Assembly (NCBI GenBank): GCA_028455995.1
Contig: JABELC010000002.1
Span: 1,240,001 to 1,304,000, forward strand
Direction: 5' to 3'
Origin: Scleromitrula shiraiana
Lineage: Eukaryota; Ascomycota; Leotiomycetes; Helotiales; Sclerotiniaceae
DNA: 64,000 bases
In this document: positions 22,513 through 33,309 of the stretch, piece by piece
How the letters are laid out: every line of letters starts with the position of its first letter
How positions within the stretch are numbered: the first letter of the stretch is position 1
The notes under the pieces: generated by a model
Seen by the model: the letters and a program-made list of their open reading frames with translations, nothing else
Database searches by the model: none
Told to the model about the DNA's origin: nothing
Program-made: the position numbers and the translations under genes

Positions 22513-23772
22513 AATGTGATGTTTTCTGTGCTCAGCCTTTTTGAGAAGCCCCCGCCCCCCTCTCTTTCCAAGGATTATTCAATAGTAGGAAGGGTAGGTG
22601 GGTAGGAGGTTTTATGAAAATAGATTCTTTCCCCTCTATTAGTGTAAGTGTCGAAAGTCGAAGATGAAGAAGATGGATTGTAAAGACGAATCTATGGTAC
22701 CTCGTAAACGAGATTGTAATACTGCTGCTGTCAGATTGAAAGATCGACAGGTTGTCAAAAACATCATATCATCTTCGCTTTGGCTAGGAAGACCTGCGGG
22801 AAGTCACTTCATACTAGCATCTAGGTTCAAGAATACTTCCAAGGTTAATCAAGCCCCCCAAAAATCCACGGTGATCCTTTTTTGGATTAATGCTCCCGTC
22901 CGCCCTACACTAAAGTTCTTTCGACGCCTCGTACTACCCCCCCTTAAGGGTATGTATGTTATGTAGGAAGTACCTACAATAGTAGTAATAGTAGTAGGAG
23001 GTATTATTGTAGTATTGTAGTATTATAGTGAGGGAGTTCTTTTTACTTAATGGATGATCAAAGAAACTAAGGTAATAGTGGCATCCAGATGGGCAATGAA
23101 AGATATTATTGCCCTGTTTTCTTTTATAGAAGGAAAAAAGGGCACTACAATAGTTCCAATTCTAAAGTTCTTGGATGATTTGTCTGATAAAATAATTTAC
23201 GGTAGACAATATGTTCAACTTTGGCAATAATTGATAAATCCAAATACCGGTACCAATGACATTATTAAAAGTTAATTATTCAACCTCAACTCTACTCTTC
23301 ATACAATTTCCATTCTTTTCTCTCTTTTTTTTTTACCCTCCTTCGTCCTACTCTATCATACTCTTACTCAATTCTCCATCTTCAATCCCAATTATCAAAA
23401 ATTTCTTTTCTGTTGTTCTTCACTCTTATTCTTTTTATCGAGTATTATTGATATAATAACGAGGATATTTGACACTCTATTCCATTACTGTTAAATATCG
23501 AAAATCACCCTAACGACCCTAAACTAAACACTAGAACTACACACTACACATTGCCCCCCCCCTCCAATTCACACACAATTTATTCCAATTTATATTACAA
23601 CCCCCCTTCCCCTCCCCCCCAAAAAAAGGAATTTTTATTTTTCAACTTATATTGTTTAGAACGAATTACGTATCTATTCTAGTATTAACTATTTTCTTCT
23701 TCTTCTTCTTCAATTACTTACGAGTATCTACACAATTAATAATTTCAAAGAGAGAGAAAGCTTTCAAAAGAT

Positions 23773-23778
23773 ATCTAT

Positions 23779-23818
<40 letters not shown>

Positions 23819-23819
23819 A
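23773..23819. repeat. (ATCT)n microsatellite
   Basis: About eleven tandem ATCT units in the PBP1 upstream region. Confidence 0.92.
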
Positions 23820-24795
23820 GAGAGAAAGAGAGACTCATCAGAGAGAGAGTGTGTGTGTTTGTTCGAGCCCAGAAGCTTTGCCCACAAAAAATAATACATC
23901 ACCACCAAACCACCGCTACGTACTAAAAAAGAACTACTAAAAAGTGTACCCCATTCGCTTGCTTGCATCATTCACCTACCTTGAACCTTCCACTTCTAAA
24001 TCCTACCTCTTTTAGAATTTCTGGTAATTTCCCCTCTTCCTCCTCCTCCTCCTCTTACCTACTCGTTCAAGTACACAAGCTCATATCTCCTCCATTCAAC
24101 TGGTATTCGACTTATTGTACGATTTCCAGATTTTCGCGAGAGGGAGAGTAGTGGAGGTCTTTCTCTTTTTTCCTTTTCTTTCTAAACAACACAAATTTAC
24201 AGTCCAATCTTTCTATCCGAGGTGAGACAAAATGTCCTGACACCACCCAGCCTCTTGACACAGTTGTGGGATTAAGCTTGGAGCTTTCGCAACCCAACAA
24301 CTACATCACAACCACTATTGTTGCAATTGTGCATAGCATTGCATATATGCTAACCTCGTTCTCTTTTGTTAGATACTTATCTTCGACGTGGGACACTTCC
24401 CTTTCGGCGACAGATTCGTCACGAATCTTCCAGCCCTGACGCACACACACGTTGGCGCGATTTTATCAAAGGTCAAAGAAGAGTGTGTTTGGAGATATTG
24501 TTTAAGCGGTGCGTCTATTTGTTTTCTCCTATATTTCATATAAGAATTTCCTCTCAGCAGTCATCGATTGGGTGTATTATTGTGAGTGGTATTGCTGCGC
24601 ATTCATAGTGCGTTGTGTCACCACAGTTTAGTCAGAAGCACTATTATTTATATTCATTCACCTTTCGAAATGCAACGATCATGACAACAGTACTAATGTA
24701 ATCGAATTTTAGATATCTAATTTAGTAGATCGCACATAGTACCTATTACGGATTCGACGTAGTTTGACATTTACTCGAATCATCGTTTGTTGAAT

Positions 24796-27737
24796 ATGGT
24801 ACAGCAAGGAAAGAAGGGCAGTGACCTTCAGAACGGTGGGAACAAGTACAGAGACCAGCAATCAAACATGGCTTCTCAAAGAAGAGATATGGGAGATTCT
24901 CGAGGATCGGGTAGAATGGGATTTAATGACGCAAGATCTCAAAATGGTTTGTCACTCTTATTCCAACAATACAATGCCGCATTATGGCCTAATATATATA
25001 CACAGGCAACGGAAACTTCTTCCGTACGGACAGCGCGATCTCAGGTGGGAGAATTCAAGGAGAACGCGTCCTTCAACGATGGGTTCCCGACAGACCCGAA
25101 GAAATTGATGGTTCCCTCGAATCTGCAAGTGGAAGCAAAGGAGCTCCTGTTAAATGGGACCAATTTGCGGAGAATGAGCGCCGCTTTGGTACAAAGACCG
25201 ATTACGATGAGAACATCTACACCACTCGCATTGATAAGAGCCACCCAATGTATCACAGAAGGGTTGCAGATGCAGCCAGAATAGCTCAAGAAATTGAGGG
25301 CAGCCAACCAATGAACTCCCATGTTGCAGAGGAGCGCATTGCTGATCATGTTGGAGCAAACGAAAATGGAATTGATGAGGAGGATAAGTAGGTTATCCAT
25401 ACGCATCCTCTTGAGAGAAATTGCTAACCCCAATATAGATACAGTGGTGTGCGCAGACAAGATTTCCCGCCCCTTACATCGTCCAAGGACAAATACCAAC
25501 CACCAGGCAAGCGAGGAGCAGCCCAGGTCGATCCGGCTATAATTGTTTCCCGATTAGCACCTGCAGATAAACCTGCCGAGAAACCTGTTGAAAAGGGTAA
25601 GGCGGTCACATCAGGAAAACCATCAAAGCCAGAGGTTGCCACACCACCAACCACCACTGAATCGAGCATTGCGCCTACTCCTGAGGGTAAGCCAGAAGTC
25701 AAGGCCACTCCGTCCTCAAGCCGCACAGAATCCCCTCAGGTCAAAGCTGGCGCCAGACCAAATGCTACTGCGACTGTTGAAAACGATGTTGCGAAAGCTT
25801 TCAAGACTTTTGCTGCGAACGAGAGGACCATGAACCAGCGCCGTATCGATAAGGCCAAGAACGATAAGGCTGCCAAATTGACCGATCTCAAGAGATTCGC
25901 GAACGAGTTCAAGTTGCATACCCCAGTACCATCCGATCTTGTCCCCATCATTGCCAAAGATCCTGCAAAGCAGAAAGAGATTCAAGAGAAGGCGAAACGC
26001 AATGCCGAAGAAGCTAAGCTCACCGAATCTGCTAAGCCAATCACACCAAGCTCCGAAGCCAGTGGTTCACAACGTTCCGCTGCTACAGTTACTACCCATG
26101 GTGCATCTCCTTCGGGCGTTCCTGGTCGTCAACAACCTGGACGAAACGCTTATCCACAAAGTGCCAATAGTTTCACACAGAATTCCCGAGGCGAGCGACC
26201 TCAGTCATCAATGCCTCTTCAGCAGAGTCGTACGACTGGAAATTTGTCGGCACGATTGAGGACTATTGAGCAAAACAGAAACACCCAGATTCCTTCTAAT
26301 GCAGTCACCGTTAACGAGGCTAGACTTCCTCCCACAGGACCCTCTAACCCCGTTGATCCAAACTTCTCTCGTCGCTCAAGTGGTGTAGCAAGCGCTCAAG
26401 GTGGCCCCAGATTGAATCCGACTAGCATTGAATTCCGCCCAAGTCCCTTTGCCAAGGATTTTAGCCCCAACGGAAATCCCAGCAGTGGGTCTAGTCCAAG
26501 ATCGATGGTCAATGCTCCCGAGATTCAGCAAACACCTCCAGTCACCCGCTCTCTACTTCGCCGAAAGCCCTTAGTCAAGGATCGACCAACCTTCAAGGGG
26601 TATGATGCCATGGAATTTACAAAGTCCCTCAAACCAGCAGAAGGCAAGAACTGGACTGCGAATGGCAATATGAAGCCTGCTTATGACACTCCTATCCTTT
26701 ACAAGCAGCCTCTTAACGATGAAGTTCTAGAAACATACGTTCAAGTATTTGAAAAGGACCCATTCCCCCCGAAGGCACCAGTTCAGTCCGAACCTCATCA
26801 ATCTCATGCTGCTCCTCAAGTTGCGCATCAACATCAGCTTCCATTCCATTTGCAACAGGGTGTACATAATATTGGTGCTAGGCAATCACCTCGCCAACCT
26901 TTAATAAACATTCACACAGCTCAGATGGGTCATGTTCCTAACCCGGCTTTCAGTGGCCCCGACGAACTTCGCATGATGACCTCTCATTCTTCGCAATCTT
27001 TCTCTTCTCCTAGGATGCCGCAGGTTCCATTGACTTTCTCATCACCAATGGGTGCAAATACTCAGTTGGCCTACAACCCCCAGATGATGCCGTTCAATGG
27101 TGGCGGCGCTCCAATGCCGTTCCGATCCATGTCCCAACACCAGCAGCCATTTATGCCCCAACAAGCACATATGGGCGGTCAGCCAATCATGATGCCTAAC
27201 CCAGCTCCAGGATTCCCCATTGCTCAAGGAATGGCACCCAACCCAGGAATGATGTATCCGCCAGGATCAGGTCAATTCATGCCACCTAATAACGGCCATC
27301 TCCCTCCAATGCAAAACGGATATCCTAGCCCTGGACGTGGTGCTCCTATGATGATGAACCAGGGATCTCAGCAGGGTCATCAGCAACCAATGTATGGTAT
27401 GAGTCCCGGCCCGCAATATGGTAACGTAGTACCTGTTTTCGCCCAGCCCATGCCCAATCAAAGTAAGTTGTACCCCCGATAAAATCTATCTTCCTTTGCT
27501 AAAATTTGTGTAGTGCCAATGCGTGGCGGGTATGGTCCAAACCAATTCGGAACAAGTCCTCAACAACCATTGCATCAATATGGACCTAATCGCAACAACG
27601 GCCACTCAAACGGGAATTACAACAACAACAACAAGAACTTTCAGCAACATAACCAACATTCTCATGGCGCACCAAACAACCAAATCCCTACAGGTCCTCA
27701 GCCTCAATCCAACGGAGGTGCTGACGAGAGTAAATGA
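24796..27737 (+). CDS. PBP1: Pbp1 / ataxin-2 homologue (LsmAD + PAM2), 4 exons, 926 aa; N terminus uncertain
   Basis: Exons are 24796-24946, 25006-25387, 25439-27462 and 27514-27737 (927 codons with stop). The LsmAD domain is clear at about residues 95-180: NERRFGTKTDYDENIYTT, HVAEERI and EEDKYSGVRRQDFPPL. A PAM2 motif for binding the MLLE domain of poly(A)-binding protein is present as LNPTSIEFRP (about 26413-26442). The C-terminal half is Pro/Gln/Asn/Met-rich, as in yeast Pbp1, which acts in poly(A) length control, stress granules and TORC1 regulation. ATG 24796 is chosen because an in-frame TAG lies at about 24758. The first residues MVQQGKK resemble the end of the ataxin-2 LSm core, but the rest of an LSm domain was not found on either side. 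An upstream exon may therefore be missing from this model. Confidence 0.85.
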
Positions 27738-28547
27738 GCAGTCAAGCTCAGATTACTCGATGATAAATTAATGGCGCCGATGCATTAGCATCAGACATTT
27801 TAGTAAAAACGAAGGAGAACAATGTCAAGCCTTGGAGGTTTATTGTTGCATATTTAAGTGGCTGCATCAATAGATGTTCATCAGATGTTATTTGGATCAC
27901 CAACATATATAACCTGAGATTAAAGCAATTTGGATCGAGGCTGCCACTTCATTGTATCAATGATGGTATTGGTGCAGTCGTGAGTTTTTGCTTAGCTGTG
28001 AGAATATATACTACTTTTGAGGGTATATCTGATGTCAAGATCAGAATCTTAGTTACGGATGGATTCAACTGCTATCAACAAATATTGGACATTTTACACT
28101 CCAACGGCACTATGGGTGGAAGGGAGGGACCGTTGCAAGGCATGGATGTTTCTTCTTTGGTAACATCCGTGATGATGCAAATTGGTGTGAGCTGATCTGA
28201 TTGGCAGAAGGTATCCAAAAAGGGGGCTTGACATGAAAAAAATTGTATACAATGGTGGAGGGAGTGAGCGACTGGTTTATTAGCAAGTTATGGTAAATCA
28301 TTAGATACTTACTTAGGGTAGTTCGGACTATCACTTTGTGTATCTTAGCTTGAAATCTATAAAACACACTTTCCATCATCATATATCATATATTTATAAT
28401 CATTGTTTCATTTCTTTGACTTCTTGTTTGATATTGAGATTGAGAGTTGGATTGATCAATTGATTAACTAACCTATGAACATCAGAACATGAATAAAACG
28501 CCCTAGATAACCTTTCCCCCCATCCCACCCCATCACCCATTCATCCA
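27738..28547. other. Convergent spacer between PBP1 and the alkyltransferase-like gene
   Basis: 810 bp with no supported gene or strong repeat; it is presumably the two 3' UTRs. Confidence 0.55.
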
Positions 28548-29189
28548 TCACTCATCATCATCATCATCAGACCAAACAGGCGCATCCAACCCCTCCGCCT
28601 CCTCACTAGGTAACTGTCGAGGAAACCATCCATACACGGCTAGATCGACGGTTAACTCTCCGAGTGCAGTGGTGCTTACGGTTATACCTTCGGTGCGGAG
28701 GGCGGCCGCTTGGGTTATTGTGGCTGTGGGGTGGGATCTAGAGTTTCTTTTTTTTAGTTGTTAAGAGGGTGGTGATGGGGGGATAAGGAGGATATGGGGG
28801 GGGATGGAGGATGGGAAAGTTACCGTGGCGATATTATCCCTTTTGTATTGACCACCCGCTGCCAGGGTACATTGCCTGTGTGAAAAGGGAGCGTGGGTTC
28901 TGTGGGGAGATGCTTGAGACAGGTTCCTACTTGGCGGGGACGTTGAGCTAGCAAAGGGGTTAGTTTTAGTTTTAGTTTTGGTGTTCGTTTCAATATACAT
29001 ATAAAGTATATATATATAGAGAGGAATTTGGATTTGGTGGTTGTGTTTTTGATAGGAAAAGTAAACCTTACGTGTTCCGATTAATCGTGCTATATGGCCG
29101 TAGCTGGTCACTTTTCCGGGGGGAATCTCTTGGATTGCGGTATAGACGGCGTGGTAGAAGGCGGCTGCTTCGTCGGTGCGGGGGGGCAT
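28548..29189 (-). CDS. Alkyltransferase-like protein (ATL), 3 exons, 143 aa
   Basis: Exons on the minus strand are 29189-29072, 28947-28824 and 28737-28548 (144 codons with stop). The protein carries the winged-helix DNA-binding fold of O6-alkylguanine-DNA alkyltransferases: IPPGKVTSYGHIARLIG (22-38), RQVG and the active-site region GNVPWQRVVN (65-73). Where methyltransferases have PCHRV, this protein has PWQRV, with Trp68 replacing the catalytic Cys. That replacement defines alkyltransferase-like proteins such as fission-yeast Atl1, which bind O6-alkylguanine without removing the alkyl group and hand the lesion to nucleotide excision repair. The C-terminal DDDDDE tail is lineage-specific. 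The unspliced first exon reads into intron 1, so single-frame ORFs give a wrong C terminus. Confidence 0.9.
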
Positions 29190-29972
29190 GACTGGGATTT
29201 TTGGGGGAGGGGATGACGGCGTGGTTTGGTTTGGTTGGGTTTGGTCATCTGGTTGTAGCCACTATGAGACTATAAATCGTGGATTGGTTGATCACTGGGT
29301 ATGTGCTAGGTAGGCTGGGAAATGATTTTATATTAGAAACCTTAGAGGGTGTTTAGGTAGAAAAAGCGTAGAAAATCGGTCATGGTATGGTGAACGCGGG
29401 GTGCAGGGTTCAAGGTACAAACAAGTCATGGTAAACAAGGGTATTTTTTTTAAGATACCTAGAGACGATAACAGCCCTGAAGAACTCGATAAGAATCTTA
29501 AGCTTCAATATTTTATCACATCACCTAGAACTCTGCTTCAGTGAATAGCTATTACAAATTCGCACATCATTAGCATTGGGCATATCTTTCCCTCGCTATA
29601 AGTCATTCATGGTGGGACTTTATTGCCAAGTCATTGATGCTTCATATCAGGTTGGATCACTATCTCAATAAATCAATATAATGAGGTAAAGTTTGGTGTC
29701 TGTGATATCCCAGCCACCGCGGATTTTCTTTTACTAACCTCCCAGCCTTCTGTTCTTTACTGTCTGTTTTATGATATTCTTTCCTATACATCTACATACA
29801 TATCTGCATTTCATAGTTATTCGTTCGTTGTTATTGATTTACTTGCATGCAATTCATCGGAAATTGTGATACACAATAGCTACTGAGAGCTTCAAGAAAG
29901 CTGATCCTAGTTTGCTGACATCAATTATCAATTGATCCATTTTCTATCAGAACCCTCAATATAGTTTTGAGA
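29190..29972. promoter_or_regulatory. Divergent intergenic region ATL / GPI-type surface protein
   Basis: 783 bp between divergent starts. A short TTTGG-type repeat (GGTTTGGTTTGGTTGGGTTTGG) lies just upstream of the ATL gene at about 29223-29245. No factor site could be assigned. Confidence 0.4.
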
Positions 29973-31385
29973 ATGCAATTATCCTTAAAGGTTCTTGGTC
30001 TTCCAGCTTCGATTCTGTTGTTACTTGTCTCGCAGACCGATACAGTTCACGCCGCTGATGCGAATCGAATTTCGATACAATGGCCTCACGATCTCGTGGT
30101 ACGGGCAAGGGATTGGGTTTATGGCTCGATGAATGCAGGTGGATATATAAATATTAAGAGGGATTTGAAAACTCCGGTTGGAATATTGAAAATGAGTGTA
30201 GATGAGGGTGAAAAGTTCTTTATGGAATATTGGCAATATGAGGATGGTAAGGAAGCGAGTTTGGTGGAGAGAGACAGCAGTCCTTTACGGGCTAGGGATC
30301 TTAAAGAAGAGGCTAGGTTATTGGTGAATGCATCGACGTCAATAGCCTTTCGGGCGCCGTTTTTACTACATACGGACGATGCGTCTAATCCATTAGGGTA
30401 TCAAGGTCTTCGAGCAAGGGAAAGAGATTCAGCTGCTGCACTTGCTATACTTGAGAAGAGAGACTTCAAATGTCCTACTGGAACATCAGGCTGTTCATCG
30501 ATTGGATATCCGAATAGTTGTTGTGCTACAGATGAGACTTGTTTTAAAATCGAAGATACTGGATTAGGACCGGTAGGATGTTGCCCTACTGGAGGGAATT
30601 GCGGAGGAACGATTACAAGTTGCGCTTCGCCAAATGCTCCTTGTGCACAGGATGTAGGAGGAGGGTGTTGCATTCCCAATTATGTATGCGCTTCCATTGG
30701 ATGTGTTGCGAATCCATCTCTTGTAGTGGTCGTTACAACTACTCGAACTTTCACTGTTTTCGGATCATCGACTTCTACACAAACAACTACAATTACAAGC
30801 ACCAAATCTTCTCTTTCGAGCTCAAGTAGCGTCTCTCAAACTACTTCTAAGACATCTTCAGCGCCAGTTGCAACTACAACGACCACGACATCAGCATCAG
30901 GAGTTATCCCTGTTCGACCAACAGGACAAAGCACAACCACGACCACTAGCTCCTCATCAACAGCCTCAGGAGACGATACCTGCCCCACAGGATTTTATGC
31001 ATGTTCCGCCACTCATCAAGGGGGATGTTGTCGAACCGGTCGAAACTGTGATACGACATCCTGTCCTATAACATCATCTACCACACTCATCAGTGATGGA
31101 GCCACATTAGTCGTGCCAGTAGGATCAGCAGCTACGGTTACAACTCCAACGGGGACATGTGCTACGGGATGGACAACTTGTCCGGCGAGTGTGGGTGGGG
31201 ATTGTTGCCCTTCCGGGTATGCGTGTGGAACGGCAAGTTGTTCGAGTGCGGGAGCTGGGGCGAGCGCTACGAGGGTCTTGCAGAAGGAGATTCCTGGGGT
31301 GGGAGGAAGAGCTGAGGTGGGTGGATTGGGTTGGGGCTTATTGAGTTTGGGGTTGGGGTTGGGGGTTGCTGGAGCGATTTTATGA
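29973..31385 (+). CDS. Secreted Cys-rich, Ser/Thr-rich, probably GPI-anchored surface protein, 470 aa
   Basis: ATG 29973 starts MQLSLKVLGLPASILLLLVSQ, a clear signal peptide ending near TVHAADA. A unique N-terminal domain of about 135 residues contains one N-glycosylation sequon. It ends at a KR dipeptide (ILEKRDF), a possible Kex2 site. Four Cys modules with paired CC follow (for example YPNSCCATDETC, GGGCCIPNYVC, QGGCCRTGRNC, GGDCCPSGYAC). Two Ser/Thr-rich linkers separate them. The C terminus is a hydrophobic tail (WGLLSLGLGLGVAGAIL) preceded by a small-residue region, as in GPI-anchored wall proteins. The repeated GG-CC-P-G-YAC pattern suggests internal duplication of a small Cys domain. 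No enzymatic motif is seen; a surface or wall role is inference. Single exon. Confidence 0.8.
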   Translation: MQLSLKVLGLPASILLLLVSQTDTVHAADANRISIQWPHDLVVRARDWVYGSMNAGGYINIKRDLKTPVGILKMSVDEGEKFFMEYWQYEDGKEASLVERDSSPLRARDLKEEARLLVNASTSIAFRAPFLLHTDDASNPLGYQGLRARERDSAAALAILEKRDFKCPTGTSGCSSIGYPNSCCATDETCFKIEDTGLGPVGCCPTGGNCGGTITSCASPNAPCAQDVGGGCCIPNYVCASIGCVANPSLVVVVTTTRTFTVFGSSTSTQTTTITSTKSSLSSSSSVSQTTSKTSSAPVATTTTTTSASGVIPVRPTGQSTTTTTSSSSTASGDDTCPTGFYACSATHQGGCCRTGRNCDTTSCPITSSTTLISDGATLVVPVGSAATVTTPTGTCATGWTTCPASVGGDCCPSGYACGTASCSSAGAGASATRVLQKEIPGVGGRAEVGGLGWGLLSLGLGLGVAGAIL

Positions 31386-32708
31386 ATTTGATGATTTTAT
31401 GGGTTGAGATATGCACATATTGAATAGTTTCCTGGTTTTGTACCGGGGGCTTTTGTATTAGACCGGATTTAACTTAACAAGCCTACATAGGGGTTTTACA
31501 CATACTTATAAACATATATAACAAGCAGCATATCTAACATTTGCGTTGTTAAGGCTTCGCAGCTATCAACTGAACAGTTGTCCACAGTTTAAGAACCAGC
31601 AGGTTCTTTCGTTTGTTTCTTTAACCATTTTCTCGTTTGAAGTCATACTTATTACCATCTAACCTGGAAGGCTACTCGTCTCCCCTATTAATGTGCTTAC
31701 TTATGAGAGTAGCTTCTATGGTTTGTAATGTGGATTTTGGTCTGTTGATCAGTAGATAGGCAGTTCCTCTACTATTCCAAAAGCTGTCATGTGTATAAAG
31801 TCGGAAAATGTTCTAAAATAAAGTTTGACTACTGTAAGGGTGCTTACTTATACATTGATCACTTTTCTCATCATTGGTGTTAGAGAACAAAGAATGGTTG
31901 AAATATAAATAGAACTCTAATAATGCAGATAGATAGCAGGCGGAACACAAAGCCGCAAGAAATTTTTTTCATCAAAAAATTCTACACATCAAGCAGCTAC
32001 GATTCTCCTGAAACTTCTATCCACCTGGACAACCAGATGTCAGGTCACCACATAGATTGACTGGACCCTTAAAATAAGTGTGGCTGGCTGTCACGGCCAC
32101 AGCTGTCAAAAAAATCTCGGACCGACCGAAAGCCCTGAACCCCTCACCTACCGACCGAAAAATGTGTTTGTGACGATGACACGAGATATTCAACGTGGGG
32201 CAATAATTTTTTTGTTTATCCTCTCAATGAATGTGATAATACATATAAAGGGTTCGGGCTGTACAATATCTTGAGTTTGACTTTTTGCGAATCACAAACA
32301 GCGAAAAAGAGAAGAATCAATACAGGGAAGGATAAGGGAAGTTACATCAGCATCTACATCAGAGGATAAAATCGCATCAATTTAAGAACTCGAGGAGCAA
32401 CATCCACCTACCGTTCGTTTGATAGAGAAATCTCAAGCCTCATAAGCTGAATCTATCCTGTCGAATTTATCAACTTGTTCATTCATTCGCTCTCTCTTTC
32501 ACCCATTCACTTATCTGACAACACATCCTACCTACGAATTTTCCTATTCATCCATCCATCCATCCATCCATCCATCCATCCATCCATCCCTCCATACAAG
32601 CATACGAATTAAAGCTTCTCCGCCACCGAACTTCACCCAACGTTAGATTTCGAGAAGCAAAACAAAAATAGAATTAACCAACCTAGAGATTTCGAAAATT
32701 AAGCAGAA
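31386..32708. other. 1.3 kb spacer with long YPI1 leader
   Basis: No protein gene is supported; an ORF at 32080-32274 lacks family features. A CATC tetranucleotide array sits at about 32549-32589, and the last 400 bp before YPI1 are pyrimidine-rich, like other leaders in this window. Confidence 0.5.
32549..32589. repeat. (CATC)n microsatellite in YPI1 leader
   Basis: About ten tandem CATC units roughly 120-160 bp before the YPI1 start codon. Confidence 0.92.
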
Positions 32709-33309
32709 ATGGCGGCTTCATCAAACACTCAGCAACAATCTTCTACATCACAGGGTGGTCCATCGGGTGGGTTGACGGCAACAACTACTACTACGCATAT
32801 ACAAACGGGAGGCGTACAGCCGGTGCTGAGACTGAGAGGTGCGAGCGAGGAGGAGGGGGCTGAGGGGGTGGTAAATGGATTAAATGGTGGGAGGGGCAGG
32901 GGGAGAAGAATCCAATGGGCGGAAGATGTTGTTGATAATGAGGGGTTAGGAAGGAAGAGTAGTAAAGGTATGTTTTATTTCTTTTATTTTCTATCTGCTT
33001 CCAATCATTCTCTCTCTCGCACTTATATGTTTCTCTTTACTAACTCAATTCCCCATCAAAACAGTATGTTGTATATACCACGCTCCGCGTCCAATCGACG
33101 AATCAAGCGACGAAAGCGAAAGCGACAGTGATGATAGTAGTAGTGATGAGGAAGGGGGAAGCGGCGGCGCAAAACCTACAAACGGTCATAAACATGGGAA
33201 GGAATGCGGACATGGGGATGCGGGGAAGGGGAAGGTAAAAGAGAGGAAGAGAAGCCCGAATGCTTATGAGAGGCAGCCGAGTACGAAGGGGAAGGGTATT
33301 GTTGGTTAA
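32709..33309 (+). CDS. YPI1: Type 1 phosphatase regulator Ypi1 (inhibitor-3/PPP1R11), 2 exons, 167 aa
   Basis: Exons are 32709-32967 and 33065-33309 (168 codons with stop). The diagnostic inhibitor-3 core is rebuilt across the intron: RIQWAEDVVDNEGLGRKSSK then VCCIYHAPRP. RIQW is the RVxF-type PP1 docking element, and the CCIYH block is the second conserved motif of the family. It is flanked by an S/T/Q-rich N terminus and an acidic serine tract (DESSDESESDSDDSSSDEE), followed by a basic C terminus with HKHGKECGHG. Ypi1 binds and regulates the PP1 catalytic subunit Glc7 in the nucleus, affecting mitosis and glycogen control. ATG 32709 is the first in frame. Confidence 0.92.

Larger units (their letters stand above)
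19996..24795. other. 4.8 kb gene-poor divergent region between BUD6 and PBP1
   Basis: No protein gene is supported; the ORFs present are short, without family features, and of low complexity. Simple repeats include GTAAGT-type at about 21075-21170, (TACA)/(TTACA) at 21441-21480, GGATAT at about 22452-22512, ATCT at about 23773-23819 and GAGAGA near 23819-23851. A GC block of GCCCGCCCGCGC type lies at 22182-22203. From about 23250 the plus strand becomes pyrimidine-rich and looks like the leader of PBP1. A possible leader intron 24509-24712 has donor GTGCGT and a TACTAAT branch before TTTTAG. Confidence 0.5.

Noticed and set aside
24366..24608. 80-codon ORF upstream of PBP1 as a possible LSm exon
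   Set aside because: Its translation has no LSm pattern, and joining it to exon 1 meets an in-frame stop.
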